Origin: Parabacteroides sp. PF5-6
Lineage (GTDB): Bacteria > Bacteroidota > Bacteroidia > Bacteroidales > Tannerellaceae
Length of the DNA: 64,000 nt
Assembly (NCBI RefSeq): GCF_029504695.1
Contig: NZ_JAQFIN010000011.1
Coordinates: 62,001 to 126,000 of the forward strand
Direction of reading: 5' to 3'
The stretch's first letter is position 1; every line of letters begins with the position of its first letter. This document shows, piece after piece, positions 1-9,158 of this stretch. The notes beneath the pieces are model-generated. The model was not told the origin of the DNA. It did not search any database and saw only the letters and a list, made by a program, of their open reading frames with translations. The position numbers and the translations under genes are program-made.

Positions 1-63
1 AACCATGTAGCCGTCAAACTGAATCGGATCAAAGAGAAATTGAAAACAATGTCTGACAGCTAA
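1..63 (+). CDS. C-terminal end of an ECF-type RNA polymerase sigma factor (partial)
   Basis: The window opens inside an open frame that ends with TAA at 61-63. The last 20 residues are basic and helical (NHVAVKLNRIKEKL and onward), which resembles the recognition helix and tail of sigma region 4 in ECF sigma factors, where a V-K-x-x-L-x-R-x-K-x-K-L pattern is typical. The downstream gene begins 13 bp later and encodes a small membrane protein, the usual position for a partner of an ECF sigma factor. Only 20 residues are visible, so the family call is inference from a short stretch and from context. Confidence 0.6.
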   Translation, partial: NHVAVKLNRIKEKLKTMSDS

Positions 64-76
64 AAAACAACCGAAT

Positions 77-664
77 ATGGAATTGGAAGAATTAAAAGCG
101 AGCTGGGGTATCCTGAGTGAACGCCTGGCGCAAAATGAGATAGTGAACCAACGGCTCGTGCGGGAGATGATCGAGAAGAAAACGCTATCGGCGCAGAGCC
201 GACTGCAACGCTATGATTTATTTAGTCTGGTCGTTGTGTTTGTAACGATCATCCTATTGCCCCTGATCAAAATCAATACGGTCCTGTTGACCTCCTCTTT
301 TATTGTATTAATGAGCATGATGGCCCTTGCCCTGGCGGTACAGGCTTATCTGATGTATCTCCTATTGGGTATCGACCTCCAGGGGAAAGGCATCGTGGAG
401 AATATGAAAGTCATCCTCCGCTACAAACTACTGAACAAAAGGAACCATACCTGGGGCGCTGTCGTAGGGCTTCTGGGAGGTGGCGCGGTGATCCTTCTGC
501 AGGGCGATAAAATCTATTTTCATACGATGAATGTGGTTACAATAGTCGTTCTTTTACTCTGCACGGCCTTTGTCAGCGTCGTCCAGTATCGTTTCTACCG
601 CAACAACATCGCCGCCATGGAAAAAGGCCTGCGCGAACTGGAAGACTTTGAAAAAGAACAGTAG
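77..664 (+). CDS. Four-helix inner-membrane protein of unknown function, paired with a sigma factor
   Basis: A 195-residue protein with a cytoplasmic-looking N-terminal helix (1-45, many Glu/Lys/Arg) followed by four hydrophobic segments at about 49-66, 70-97, 125-143 and 150-172, and a charged C-terminal tail. It starts 13 bp after the stop of the sigma factor and is probably co-transcribed with it. That position suggests an anti-sigma or sigma-regulating role, but it lacks the FecR-like periplasmic domain of the anti-sigma factors found next to many SusC genes, so this is inference from position only. The ATG at 77 is the first in frame after the upstream stop. Confidence 0.7.
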   Translation: MELEELKASWGILSERLAQNEIVNQRLVREMIEKKTLSAQSRLQRYDLFSLVVVFVTIILLPLIKINTVLLTSSFIVLMSMMALALAVQAYLMYLLLGIDLQGKGIVENMKVILRYKLLNKRNHTWGAVVGLLGGGAVILLQGDKIYFHTMNVVTIVVLLLCTAFVSVVQYRFYRNNIAAMEKGLRELEDFEKEQ

Positions 665-699
665 CGCCATAAATAGCGGTAATTCTTAATTCTTTGCCT

Positions 700-727
700 T
701 TAGACAATATGTGTCAATAAATCGGAC
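700..727 (+). promoter_or_regulatory. PUL 1 shared upstream element, copy 1 (GH2)
   Basis: A 28-bp element that matches the copy at 2852-2879 at 21 of 28 positions, including the shared AATCGGAC end. It begins exactly 60 bp before the -7 box at 760. The same element precedes susC and the heparinase gene at the same distance, so it is a candidate activator site for the whole locus. Confidence 0.6.
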
Positions 728-759
728 GATTTGTATGGCCCGGTCAGGGGGTGGATCCC

Positions 760-767
760 TATTTTTG
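760..767 (+). promoter_or_regulatory. -7 box of the GH2 promoter
   Basis: TATTTTTG fits the Bacteroidales -7 consensus TAnnTTTG. No good -33 box is seen, which is common for activator-dependent promoters. Transcription would begin about 12 nt before the ATG at 787. Confidence 0.5.
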
Positions 768-786
768 CTTGCAAAAGGGAAATACC

Positions 787-2823
787 ATGAAGAAGACCGC
801 CATTTTATTCCTACTATGCGTATGTTGTAATAGTACGCTATTTGCTGCCCGGAAGCAAATCCTGTTGAACGAGAACTGGAACTTCCGCTTTTCCTGGCAG
901 GTACAGAAAAATTCGGAACGCCGGGTCGATTTGCCCCATACCTGGAACGCACAGGACGCGTTGGCGGGCGAGCAGGACTATTTCAGAGGCGTGGGCAATT
1001 ACCGGAAGATGATCGATATCCCGGAAGAATGGAAAGGCAAACGCCTTTTCCTCCGCTTCGAAGGGGCGAACACAGTCACTAATCTTTTTATCAATCAACA
1101 ACATGTCGGGGAACACCGGGGTGGCTATGGCGCTTTTGTCTTTGATCTGACCGACCGGGTGGATTACGGGAAGCCGAATGAGATTCTGGTTCGCGTAAAC
1201 AATGCCTTGCAACTGGATATTATGCCGCTGGTGGGCGACTTCAACTTCTACGGCGGCATCTACCGGGATGTTTACCTGATCGTCACCGACGAGCAGCAGA
1301 TCTCACTGACCGACTATGCTTCGCCGGGCATTTACCTGGTGCAAGAAAAGATATCGGAGAAAGAGGCGGTTGTAAACGCGCGGGTGATGTTGAGTAATTA
1401 TGCGGCTACGGAAGAGGCGGAGCTGACGGTGAACATCTTTGACGGCGGCAAAAAACTGCTCTCGGAAAAGAAAACCCTTACTTTACCTACCGGCATCAAT
1501 CAACCGCAGGAGATCCGTTTCACCCTGCCGTCTCCCCGTTTGTGGGACGGGCGCAAGGATCCTTTCTGTTATCAGGTGCGGGTCGATCTGGCGGTGAACG
1601 GGCAGATCGTCGATACGGTTAGCCAGCCTTTGGGGCTTCGTTATTATACGGTGGATGCCGACAAAGGCTTCTTCCTGAATGGTAATCCTCTCAAGTTGAG
1701 AGGCGTTTGCCGCCATCAGGACCGGCCGGAGATCGGCAATGCCCTGCGGCCTATGCATCATCGGGAAGATATGGATATTATCCTGGAGATGGGAACCAAT
1801 GCCATCCGTCTGGCGCATTACCCCCAGGCCCCTTATTTCTATGATTTAGCCGATGAAAGCGGCTTAATCATCTGGGCAGAGATTCCTTTTATCGGTCCCG
1901 GCGGTTACGAAGAACGGGGGTATGTCGATCAGCCTGCTTTCCGCGCGAACGGGAAAGAGCAACTGAAAGAACTCATCCGTCAGCACTATAACCATCCTTC
2001 CATTTGCATGTGGGGCTTGTATAATGAATTGAAGACCATCGGTGACAGCCCCGAAGCGTATATCGCGGAGCTCAATGCCCTGGCCCATGACGAAGACCCG
2101 ACACGTCCGACGGTTGCCGCCAGCTTCCTGGGCGATGATAATGCGCTGAGTCCGCATTCCGACCTGATTGCCTGGAATAAGTATTACGGATGGTATGGCG
2201 GCAGCTTCGCCGACCTGGGGCGATGGGCGGATGGCATCCACCGCCAATTCCCTGCCTATAAGATCGGTATCAGTGAATACGGTGCCGGTGCCAGCATCTA
2301 TCACCAACAGGACGAAGTGAAAAGCGGCGATGCCTCCGGCTGGTGGCATCCCGAGAACTGGCAAACGGCCTACCATATCGGCAACTGGCAGGCGATAGCC
2401 GAACGCCCGTTTATCTGGGGCTCTTTCGTTTGGAATATGTTCGACTTCGGAGCCGCCCACCGTACCGAGGGCGATCGTCCGGGCATCAATGATAAAGGAT
2501 TGGTCACCTTCGACCGGAAAGTGAAAAAGGATGCCTTCTACTTTTATAAGGCCAACTGGAACACGGAGGATCGATTCGTGTATATCGCCAACCGCCGGCA
2601 TACGCGCCGCACCCAACCACTTACCACCGTAACGGTATTCTCCAACCTGAAAGAAGTAGAATTGTTTGTGAACGGGAAAAGCCTCGGCCGGCAGACACCG
2701 GACGGCTATGCTACGTTCACCTGGAACGAAGTCGCTTTGTCTGCCGGAGAGAATCAGATCGAAGCCCGTTCGGTAAATGGGAAAGACCGGAAGTCGGATA
2801 TCGTCTTATGGTCTTGGAAATAA
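787..2823 (+). CDS. Secreted glycoside hydrolase family 2 (beta-galactosidase-like)
   Basis: A 678-residue exo-acting glycosidase, probably periplasmic. The ATG at 787 is preferred to an in-frame ATG at 751 because it starts directly with a signal peptide (MKKTAILFLLCVCC, cleavage near residue 20). The jelly-roll sugar-binding domain spans about 25-170, the Ig-like GH2 domain about 180-285, and the TIM barrel runs from about 290. The acid/base is E414 in GLYNEL and the nucleophile is E497 in ISEYGAG. A beta-sandwich piece similar to DUF4982-type tails runs from about 610. GH2 covers beta-galactosidases, beta-glucuronidases and beta-mannosidases, and the sequence alone does not decide between them. 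Next to a lyase and a GH88, a beta-galactosidase or beta-glucuronidase role in trimming a uronic-acid glycan is plausible. Confidence 0.9.
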   Translation: MKKTAILFLLCVCCNSTLFAARKQILLNENWNFRFSWQVQKNSERRVDLPHTWNAQDALAGEQDYFRGVGNYRKMIDIPEEWKGKRLFLRFEGANTVTNLFINQQHVGEHRGGYGAFVFDLTDRVDYGKPNEILVRVNNALQLDIMPLVGDFNFYGGIYRDVYLIVTDEQQISLTDYASPGIYLVQEKISEKEAVVNARVMLSNYAATEEAELTVNIFDGGKKLLSEKKTLTLPTGINQPQEIRFTLPSPRLWDGRKDPFCYQVRVDLAVNGQIVDTVSQPLGLRYYTVDADKGFFLNGNPLKLRGVCRHQDRPEIGNALRPMHHREDMDIILEMGTNAIRLAHYPQAPYFYDLADESGLIIWAEIPFIGPGGYEERGYVDQPAFRANGKEQLKELIRQHYNHPSICMWGLYNELKTIGDSPEAYIAELNALAHDEDPTRPTVAASFLGDDNALSPHSDLIAWNKYYGWYGGSFADLGRWADGIHRQFPAYKIGISEYGAGASIYHQQDEVKSGDASGWWHPENWQTAYHIGNWQAIAERPFIWGSFVWNMFDFGAAHRTEGDRPGINDKGLVTFDRKVKKDAFYFYKANWNTEDRFVYIANRRHTRRTQPLTTVTVFSNLKEVELFVNGKSLGRQTPDGYATFTWNEVALSAGENQIEARSVNGKDRKSDIVLWSWK

Positions 2824-2851
2824 ACGGGTAGAAAGAGTTAAAAGCCCGGGC

Positions 2852-2879
2852 TTGGACTTTTTGTGTATATGAATCGGAC
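2852..2879 (+). promoter_or_regulatory. PUL 1 shared upstream element, copy 2 (susC)
   Basis: A 28-bp element (TTGGACTTTTTGTGTATATG then AATCGGAC) placed exactly 60 bp before the -7 box at 2912. It matches copy 1 at 21 of 28 and copy 3 at 20 of 28 positions. Two GGACGCAA direct repeats (2876-2883 and 2889-2896) overlap and follow its end. Confidence 0.6.
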
Positions 2880-2911
2880 GCAATGTGTGGACGCAAACAA
2901 TTGACAGTCCA

Positions 2912-2919
2912 TATATTTG
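2912..2919 (+). promoter_or_regulatory. -7 box of the PUL 1 susC promoter
   Basis: TATATTTG fits TAnnTTTG. It implies a 5' leader of about 135 nt before the susC start, a length often seen ahead of SusC genes. Confidence 0.55.
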
Positions 2920-3061
2920 CCTTAACAATAATAAACAAAATAAAATCTAAAAAGCCTATGCAAATCTAAAACTCAGGAATGTGCAAGTAAGAACCGCCAT
3001 TGTGCGGCCAAAGTTTCTCAAAGAATGAAATATATTTTATAAACTTTTAGTCTATGTTATT

Positions 3062-6000
3062 ATGATGAAAGATTTCAACATCTCTCTCTTTTCGAAAACG
3101 ATGCTGGTAGGAGCAACAATGCTTCTGGCATCCGTTGGATCGGTTCAGGCCAATCCGACTGCAGGGCTTGAAAATGCGGAAGCGGCTATCACAGCTTCTC
3201 CGCAACAAGCAAAGATCACGATAAAAGGGGTTGTCTCCGACGCGAGCGGACCGATTATCGGAGCAAACGTAGTAGAAAAAGGTACTACAAACGGAACCAT
3301 CACCAATTTCGATGGTGAATTTACGCTGAGCGTTGCTGCCAATGCCACGCTGGTAATCTCTTATATCGGGTATATCGAACAACAGATCCCGGTAAACAAT
3401 CAAACGACATTCAACATCCTGTTGGCGGAAGATACACAAGCGCTTGACGAAGTAGTCGTCGTCGCTTACGGGGTGCAGAAGAAAGTGAACCTGACCGGTT
3501 CGGTTTCCAGCATCGGCTCGAAAAAATTAGAAAGCCGCGCGGTGCCTAACCTGTCAACTTCATTGGTTGGTTTGGCTCCGGGTATGACCGTTCGCCAAAC
3601 GAGTGGTAACCCGGGCAGCGACGGTGCCAGTATCCGCATCCGTGGTATCGGTACGTTCGACAGCAATTCCCGTGGCCCGATGGTGATCGTCGATGGATCG
3701 GTGGGTAGTATGGACTCGGTGAACCCGGACGACGTGGAATCAATCTCTGTATTGAAAGACGCGGCTTCGTCTTCTATCTACGGGTCACGTGGTGCAAACG
3801 GGGTCATCCTGATCACCACCAAGAAAGGACGTACGGAAGCAGCTCCGCGCGTAACCTATTCCGGTATCGTGGCTTCCGAACAGCCCAGCCGTAAGGTGGA
3901 CTTTATTACCGACTATGCGGATTATATGACCTTGTTCAACCGCGCACAGTCGAACATGGGACATACCCAACGCTACAATCAATCAACCATCGACGCCTGG
4001 CGTAAGGCTTCACAGAATCCGAACGGAACAGACAACGAATGGGGTATCCCCAACTACCTGGCGTATCCGAACACCGACTGGTTCGACGCATTGTTCGAAA
4101 ACAACCTGTACCACAAGCATAACCTTTCGGTTTCAGGCGGTAGCAAGAACTCAAACTATCTGTTGTCGATGATGTATATGGACAACCCCGGAACGATGGA
4201 AAACACCGGATCGGAAAGATATCAATTCCGTATCAACGCCGAGACGAAGATTGCTAACTTCCTGACTTTCGGAACACAGACCTATGCTTCCAAGCAATTC
4301 ACCGAAGCGGGCAATACCGGCTCTGCTTTCACCTATCTGTTCCAGACCGTGCCGGGTATGACCCCGCAACGCGACGGCAAATACGGTTTCCCTGAAGCAG
4401 ACGAAGAAGACGGAACAGCAAACAACCCGTTCTGGTTCCTGAACAATACAGGAGGTGAAAAGACCACCACACGCGTGAATACCACCTGGTATGCCGTAGC
4501 CGATATCTACGACGGACTCTCGGCTCAGGCCCGTTTCAACTATCAGGATTATCGTTACGATAGCGAAGCCTATGCCAAAGAAAACAATATGTATAGCTTC
4601 CGCACGAACGAAATCAAACGTTATGGTAGCACCCTTTCGACCGGAACGATCTCGTACGACGGTGAAAGATCATACGAATACACCGCGATGGTAGGTTTGA
4701 ACTACAACAAATCATTCGGCGACCACGATGTGTCTGCTATGGTAGGTTACGAACAATATTATAAAGACGCCCGGAGAATCTACGCGCAACGTCACGGTAT
4801 GATGGACTTCTCATTGACCGATATTACCACGGCAACCGAGAACGACAAGATCACCGGTTTCCGTAACAGTGATGGTTCAGACAGCCAGTATGGCGCGCAT
4901 TACAACTTCGGTATGTTGTCATGGCTCGGCCGTGTGAACTACGCATACAAAGGACGTTACCTGTTTGAAGCCAGCGTACGTCGCGATGCTTCTTCCCGTT
5001 TCTCTCCGGACAACCGTTGGGGTACGTTCCCTTCCGCTTCTGCCGGATGGCGTATCTCGGAAGAAGAATTTATGAAAGGTTCATTCTTCGACAACCTGAA
5101 ACTGCGTGCCAACTGGGGTAAGCTGGGTAACACCACTTCCGGTTATTACGACTGGCAGGCGACTTACGGAAAGACCAATACGTCTTTCGGTGGCGTGATC
5201 CTGAACGGTCTGGCACAGTCGAAACTGGCGAACGCCCTGTTACAGTGGGAAAATGTAAACTCTTTCGGTATTGGTGTGGACGCGTCGGTATTGAACCAAC
5301 GCCTGAACCTGGAAGTAGACTACTACAACCGCTTGACGGAAGGGATCCTGACTTCACCGTCGATCTATCTGACGATGGGTACGGTAGGCGCTCCGACGAA
5401 GAACACCTCGGATATGCGTAACCAAGGTATTGAACTGAACCTGACCTGGAACGACCAGATCGGTAAGGTACAATATATGGTGAATGCCAACTTCTCGTAC
5501 AACCAGAATGAGGTGGTTGCTTATAAAGGCAAACTGAATCAAGGTTGGGAAGGTGAATCTTACAAGAGCAATATCGGTGACGTAGCCGATATCAATGGAA
5601 CGAAGATCCGTACGGAAGGTTATATGTTTGATGAGTTCTTTATGCGTTCGGTTTACAAAGGAACCGGAACCTATAAAGATGGCAGTGGCAACGTTGACCC
5701 GAACGGTGGACCAAGAGACGGTATGATCCGTACAGAAGCCGACTTGCAGTGGGTAAGAGATATGCAGGCAGCCGGTTATAGCTTCGCAACAAACACGGTA
5801 AGCAAATCCGGTTTGTGGTATGGTGAATTCATTCTGGCGGATAATAACGGCGATAAGATCTATGGTAACACGCACGACCGCAAGTTTACCGGCAAATCGG
5901 AAATGCCGAAATACAGCTTCGGTTTGAATGCTTCTGCGGCTTGGAACGGTTTCGACTTCAGCATGACCTGGGCAGGTAACGCCGGTATGTATTACTACAT

Positions 6001-6406
6001 GAATACCCGCGGTATCGATAACTCGAACCTGGGCGACCGTACCGTATTGGCACACGATGCCGCTACGAAGTATTACTACTATAACGAAGAGAATCCTTCG
6101 GATCCCGCAAACAATATCAATGCGGAATACCCGCGTTTGAAATACAACTCAAGTGGCGCGCATTACGATAACGAACGTTACCTGCATAACGCTTCCTATA
6201 TCAAGTTGAAAAACCTTCAGGTAGGTTACACCTTGCCGAAGACCTTGATTGAACGGACTAAGTTGCAGAATGTACGCGTGTTTGTAGCCGGTGAAAACCT
6301 GATTACGATTACCAACTTCCCGGGTCTCGACCCTGAAATGAGTGGTTCGGTCAATGCTTATCCGACAGCCCGAATGCTGTCTGCAGGTCTTAACCTTGTT
6401 TTCTAA
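3062..6406 (+). CDS. SusC-like TonB-dependent outer-membrane transporter (PUL 1)
   Basis: A 1114-residue outer-membrane barrel that imports oligosaccharides using TonB energy, with a SusD lid. A signal peptide covers about 1-30. A carboxypeptidase-D regulatory-like domain covers about 50-122 and begins with ITIKGVVSD. The TonB box is at about 129-138 (DEVVVVAYG). The plug follows, with the typical NPDDVESISVLKDAASSSIY and GARGANGVI-type signature (here GSRGANGVILITTKKG), then the 22-strand barrel, and the protein ends in an aromatic residue (LNLVF). A second ATG one codon in (3065) is equally possible as the start. The susD gene begins 14 bp after the stop. Confidence 0.95.
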   Translation: MMKDFNISLFSKTMLVGATMLLASVGSVQANPTAGLENAEAAITASPQQAKITIKGVVSDASGPIIGANVVEKGTTNGTITNFDGEFTLSVAANATLVISYIGYIEQQIPVNNQTTFNILLAEDTQALDEVVVVAYGVQKKVNLTGSVSSIGSKKLESRAVPNLSTSLVGLAPGMTVRQTSGNPGSDGASIRIRGIGTFDSNSRGPMVIVDGSVGSMDSVNPDDVESISVLKDAASSSIYGSRGANGVILITTKKGRTEAAPRVTYSGIVASEQPSRKVDFITDYADYMTLFNRAQSNMGHTQRYNQSTIDAWRKASQNPNGTDNEWGIPNYLAYPNTDWFDALFENNLYHKHNLSVSGGSKNSNYLLSMMYMDNPGTMENTGSERYQFRINAETKIANFLTFGTQTYASKQFTEAGNTGSAFTYLFQTVPGMTPQRDGKYGFPEADEEDGTANNPFWFLNNTGGEKTTTRVNTTWYAVADIYDGLSAQARFNYQDYRYDSEAYAKENNMYSFRTNEIKRYGSTLSTGTISYDGERSYEYTAMVGLNYNKSFGDHDVSAMVGYEQYYKDARRIYAQRHGMMDFSLTDITTATENDKITGFRNSDGSDSQYGAHYNFGMLSWLGRVNYAYKGRYLFEASVRRDASSRFSPDNRWGTFPSASAGWRISEEEFMKGSFFDNLKLRANWGKLGNTTSGYYDWQATYGKTNTSFGGVILNGLAQSKLANALLQWENVNSFGIGVDASVLNQRLNLEVDYYNRLTEGILTSPSIYLTMGTVGAPTKNTSDMRNQGIELNLTWNDQIGKVQYMVNANFSYNQNEVVAYKGKLNQGWEGESYKSNIGDVADINGTKIRTEGYMFDEFFMRSVYKGTGTYKDGSGNVDPNGGPRDGMIRTEADLQWVRDMQAAGYSFATNTVSKSGLWYGEFILADNNGDKIYGNTHDRKFTGKSEMPKYSFGLNASAAWNGFDFSMTWAGNAGMYYYMNTRGIDNSNLGDRTVLAHDAATKYYYYNEENPSDPANNINAEYPRLKYNSSGAHYDNERYLHNASYIKLKNLQVGYTLPKTLIERTKLQNVRVFVAGENLITITNFPGLDPEMSGSVNAYPTARMLSAGLNLVF

Positions 6407-6420
6407 CTTAATAAAGAGAA

Positions 6421-8178
6421 ATGAATATGAATCGATTATTTTCAATAGTTGCAGCAATAGGCATGCTTTCGTTAGCAACAGCATGTACCGATATATTGGA
6501 TACGGCGCCCTACAACAGACCGGCTTCCTCGACGATGTGGGGAACGGAAAACCTGACCGATATGGGCGTGGCCGGTATCTACTCGAACCTCAGAGGATGG
6601 GGTTATGCAGGGGATGGCGCGGGTTATGGTCTTTATGCCCTCGACCAGTGGGGTGTGACTTCTCAGCGTAGAGATAACGAACCGTTTATGAACGGTACGG
6701 CAACAACCAGCCAGGGCTTGTTCTCCAACTTCTGGAAGAAAGCTTATGAGGGAATCCACCGGGCAAACGACGCGATCAAGAACATTCCGGAAGTATCTCC
6801 GGTATCGGCCGAAAAGAAAGGCCGTCTGGTCGCTGAAGCGAAGTTCCTTCGTGCCCTGCATTATTACAAACTGAATGAATTGTTCAAAGGTGTTCCCGTG
6901 TATCTCGAACCGATCACTCCGGACGAATGTACGTTAGGACAGAGCTCGGAAAACGAAGTATGGGAACAAATCGCCAAAGACCTGACCGACTGTATCAACG
7001 AACCGAACTTCCCGAATATCGACCTTAAAGAAGGCCGTGCCACCAAAGGGGCTGCCTACGCGTTGAGAGGGAAAGTATATATGCACCAACAGAAATGGGA
7101 TCAGGCAGCTGCCGACTTCGCTAAGGTAGGCGAATGTGGTTACGCTTTGTTCCAGGACGGTTACAAAGAACTGTTCACGGAAGCCAACGAGCGTTGCGAA
7201 GAGATGATCTTCAGCGTACAGCATATCGGTGATGCCGGTTTTGGCGGTAACTCACAGTTCTATTGCGGTACCCGTTCTTCTTTCGGCTCTTGCTGGAATA
7301 CCTTCCTGGTGGCTCCCAGCTTCGTGGATATGTATGAATATGCCGATGGCAAAGCGTTCAACTGGGACGATATCATCCCGGGCTTTAACGCCATGGATCC
7401 CAAAGCGCGTGAGGTGTACTTCCTGCGGAATATCGAAGGTGCTTCAGCGACGGTAACGGATGCGGTACAAAAACGTCTGGATGCACTGGGCGACGCGGCT
7501 AAAGCAGTTTATCTGCCGGCAGGCAACGAAGAACGTATCAAGAAAGCATACGAGAACCGTGACCCGCGTCTGGCTGCCAGCGTGATCACGCCGTACTCTA
7601 CGTATCTGGGTATCTTCGGCACGAATGAGATCCTGACCACCAGCACCTGGCCGATGGCCGATCAGGCAGGTGGCGACCTCTGGACCGACTCACGTACACA
7701 GTTCCACTACCTGCACCGTAAATTCGTTTACGAAGGCAATAACCCGATCCCGGCGCGCGACCGTTGTCCGACCGACGAACCGATGATCCGCTACGCCGAC
7801 GTGCTCTTGCTGTGGGCTGAAGCATTGGTAGAGCAAGGTAAACTGACCGAAGCTGCTGAGAAAGTAAATATGGTACGTGGTCGTGCCAGCGTGGGAATGC
7901 CTCCGGTACAATACACCGGTCAGGACGACCTGCGCGAGAAAGTACGTCACGAAAGACGCATCGAGTTCGTGAACGAAGGCATCAACTTCTTCGACGAAAT
8001 GCGTTGGAAGACGTTGAAAGAAACGAAGTTCAAAGCAGGTAACGGTATCACTCAGGTATGGGGCGCAGTTGTCTCTCCGTACACCTGGCAAGGCGATTAC
8101 AAATACACCTGGCCGATTCCTGCCAAGGAAGTGGAAATGAATCCGAACCTGACTCCGACACCGGGTTGGATCTACTAA
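6421..8178 (+). CDS. SusD-like surface glycan-binding lipoprotein (PUL 1)
   Basis: A 585-residue lipoprotein that caps the SusC transporter. The signal peptide ends in a lipobox with Cys22 (SLATAC). The N-terminal TPR-like helices include the usual RALHYYKLNELFKGVPVY motif. The C-terminal part has the SusD/RagB signature RYADVLLLWAEALVE and RHERRIEFVNEGINFFDEMR. The start could also be the ATG at 6427. It lies 14 bp behind susC, as expected for a translationally linked pair. The terminator at 8218 ends this operon. Confidence 0.95.
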   Translation: MNMNRLFSIVAAIGMLSLATACTDILDTAPYNRPASSTMWGTENLTDMGVAGIYSNLRGWGYAGDGAGYGLYALDQWGVTSQRRDNEPFMNGTATTSQGLFSNFWKKAYEGIHRANDAIKNIPEVSPVSAEKKGRLVAEAKFLRALHYYKLNELFKGVPVYLEPITPDECTLGQSSENEVWEQIAKDLTDCINEPNFPNIDLKEGRATKGAAYALRGKVYMHQQKWDQAAADFAKVGECGYALFQDGYKELFTEANERCEEMIFSVQHIGDAGFGGNSQFYCGTRSSFGSCWNTFLVAPSFVDMYEYADGKAFNWDDIIPGFNAMDPKAREVYFLRNIEGASATVTDAVQKRLDALGDAAKAVYLPAGNEERIKKAYENRDPRLAASVITPYSTYLGIFGTNEILTTSTWPMADQAGGDLWTDSRTQFHYLHRKFVYEGNNPIPARDRCPTDEPMIRYADVLLLWAEALVEQGKLTEAAEKVNMVRGRASVGMPPVQYTGQDDLREKVRHERRIEFVNEGINFFDEMRWKTLKETKFKAGNGITQVWGAVVSPYTWQGDYKYTWPIPAKEVEMNPNLTPTPGWIY

Positions 8179-8217
8179 GTATTTGAAGCGAATAAATAAG
8201 TAGCTATAACACCAAAC

Positions 8218-8250
8218 AAAGGCCATCCCATTGCGGGGTGGCCTTTTTGG
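8218..8250 (+). terminator. Rho-independent terminator after susD
   Basis: The stem AAAGGCCATCCC / GGGGTGGCCTTT closes a short loop, with one G-U pair, and is followed by a T-run. It sits 40 bp after the susD stop. Confidence 0.85.
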
Positions 8251-8313
8251 TATCTGAACGTTGACCCTATTGGTTAACGGATTGATTATGAGATATTAAT
8301 ATCCCCTTCACAA

Positions 8314-8391
8314 ACTACCGGTAGTTTGCGCACCAACTACCGGTAGTTTGGCGACAAAGTATTAGTAGTTTGCGCGCAAAGTACCGGTAGT
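8314..8391. repeat. 22-bp phased palindrome array, family 1, locus a (four units)
   Basis: Four 12-bp cores begin at 8314, 8336, 8358 and 8380, exactly 22 bp apart: ACTACCGGTAGT twice, then AGTATTAGTAGT and AGTACCGGTAGT. The linkers (TTTGCGCACCAA, TTTGGCGACAAA, TTTGCGCGCAAA) are themselves near-palindromes. The flank CCCCTTCAC precedes the first unit. The same array occurs at 21073-21150 and 42403-42480. The spacing equals two turns of B-DNA. Confidence 0.9.
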
Positions 8392-8496
8392 TTACCACAT
8401 AAAAGTTTTTAGTCCGGTCTTCACCTTTCACCCGGTCGCCAGATCCCTGTATTGATCAGCGTTTCGGGTGAAAGATAAAGGCATACTTAAAAAAAC

Positions 8497-8610
8497 GTCA
8501 GACCTTCTCGGAAAAGGCTGCCGGCCTTTGGAAAAACCCTGCCGGCCTTTTGCTAAACTCCGGCGGCCTTTTCGGAAACCCTGCCGGCCTTTTCGGTAAA
8601 GGAGGCGGCT
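8497..8610. repeat. 21-bp phased array, family 3, locus a (GCCGGC core)
   Basis: Cores CTGCCGGCC at 8518, 8539 and 8581 and CCGGCGGCC at 8560 are exactly 21 bp apart. Degenerate units lie at about 8497 and 8602. The linkers are of the form TTTTCGGAAACC. The second locus is 57195-57245. The array forms the left end of a larger duplicated module. Confidence 0.85.
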
Positions 8611-8680
8611 TGGGTTGATAAACGACAGATGTCAACAAATGCAAACGATAATTAGCGGTAAACCGATCATCCCGCACATA

Positions 8681-8878
8681 GTTTTTCATTTTTTTACTAC
8701 CATCATACAGCCGGAACAGCCGACAATGTTAAACCGATCACTGATGGGGCTCTCCAACAGGTATCAAAAAGTTACTTACAGGGATTTTAGTCTTTTTGGG
8801 GCTGCCTAAAATAGCTATATGATTGATATACAGAGTAGAAAGAAAATCCTGTATGATGGTAGTAAAAAAACGAAAAAC
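8681..8878. repeat. Long inverted repeat in duplicated non-coding module, copy 1
   Basis: The arms at 8681-8710 and 8849-8878 are 30 bp long with a single mismatch and enclose 138 bp. The arm core reads ACTACCATCATACAG on the left and CTGTATGATGGTAGT on the right. In the second copy (57332-57463) the CTACCA part is replaced by CTTGCA with a matching change on the other arm. Flanking similarity includes AACAAATGCAAACG on the left and TTCGGATCTG on the right. Confidence 0.85.
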
Positions 8879-8979
8879 GCTGTACGGAGGGGGTTTTTGG
8901 AGGTTTCATTCTCCAATAACTCGCTTCGGATCTGCAAATCTTTTGAGATTTGAGGATTTTCCGGTGATAGCAGATGGAC

Positions 8980-9158
8980 TATCTCAGCTCCCCTTCTTAG
9001 AAAAGAAGGGGGGGACCGCTGCTTGCAGCGGTGGGGTAGTTTGAATGCTGGAATAAAAGATAAACACCTATCTCATACAAAATTAGGATCAAACTACCCC
9101 ACCATCGCCTACGGCTCTGGTCCACCCCCTTCTTTTCTAAGAAGGGGAGCCAAGATAG
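8980..9158. repeat. MITE-like nested hairpin element
   Basis: Imperfect inverted arms of about 64-69 bp (8980-9043 and 9090-9158) surround about 46 bp. Each arm holds a CTCCCCTTCTT..AAGAAGGGG palindrome. The left arm also carries the hairpin ACCGCTGC-TT-GCAGCGGT. Elements with the same inner plan lie at 30410-30503 and 35632-35772. No transposase gene is present in or near it, so any mobilisation would have to be in trans. Confidence 0.75.

Noticed and set aside
751-786. N-terminal extension of the GH2 protein from the ATG at 751
   Set aside because: The extension would precede a complete signal peptide and overlap the -7 box at 760-767.
8314-8391. CRISPR array
   Set aside because: The constant part is only about 12 bp and the parts between are 10-nt near-palindromes of fixed type, not unique spacers; there are no cas genes in the window.
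8980-9158. Insertion sequence remnant
   Set aside because: Long inverted arms are present, but no transposase frame or recognisable fragment of one is seen; kept as MITE-like repeat only.
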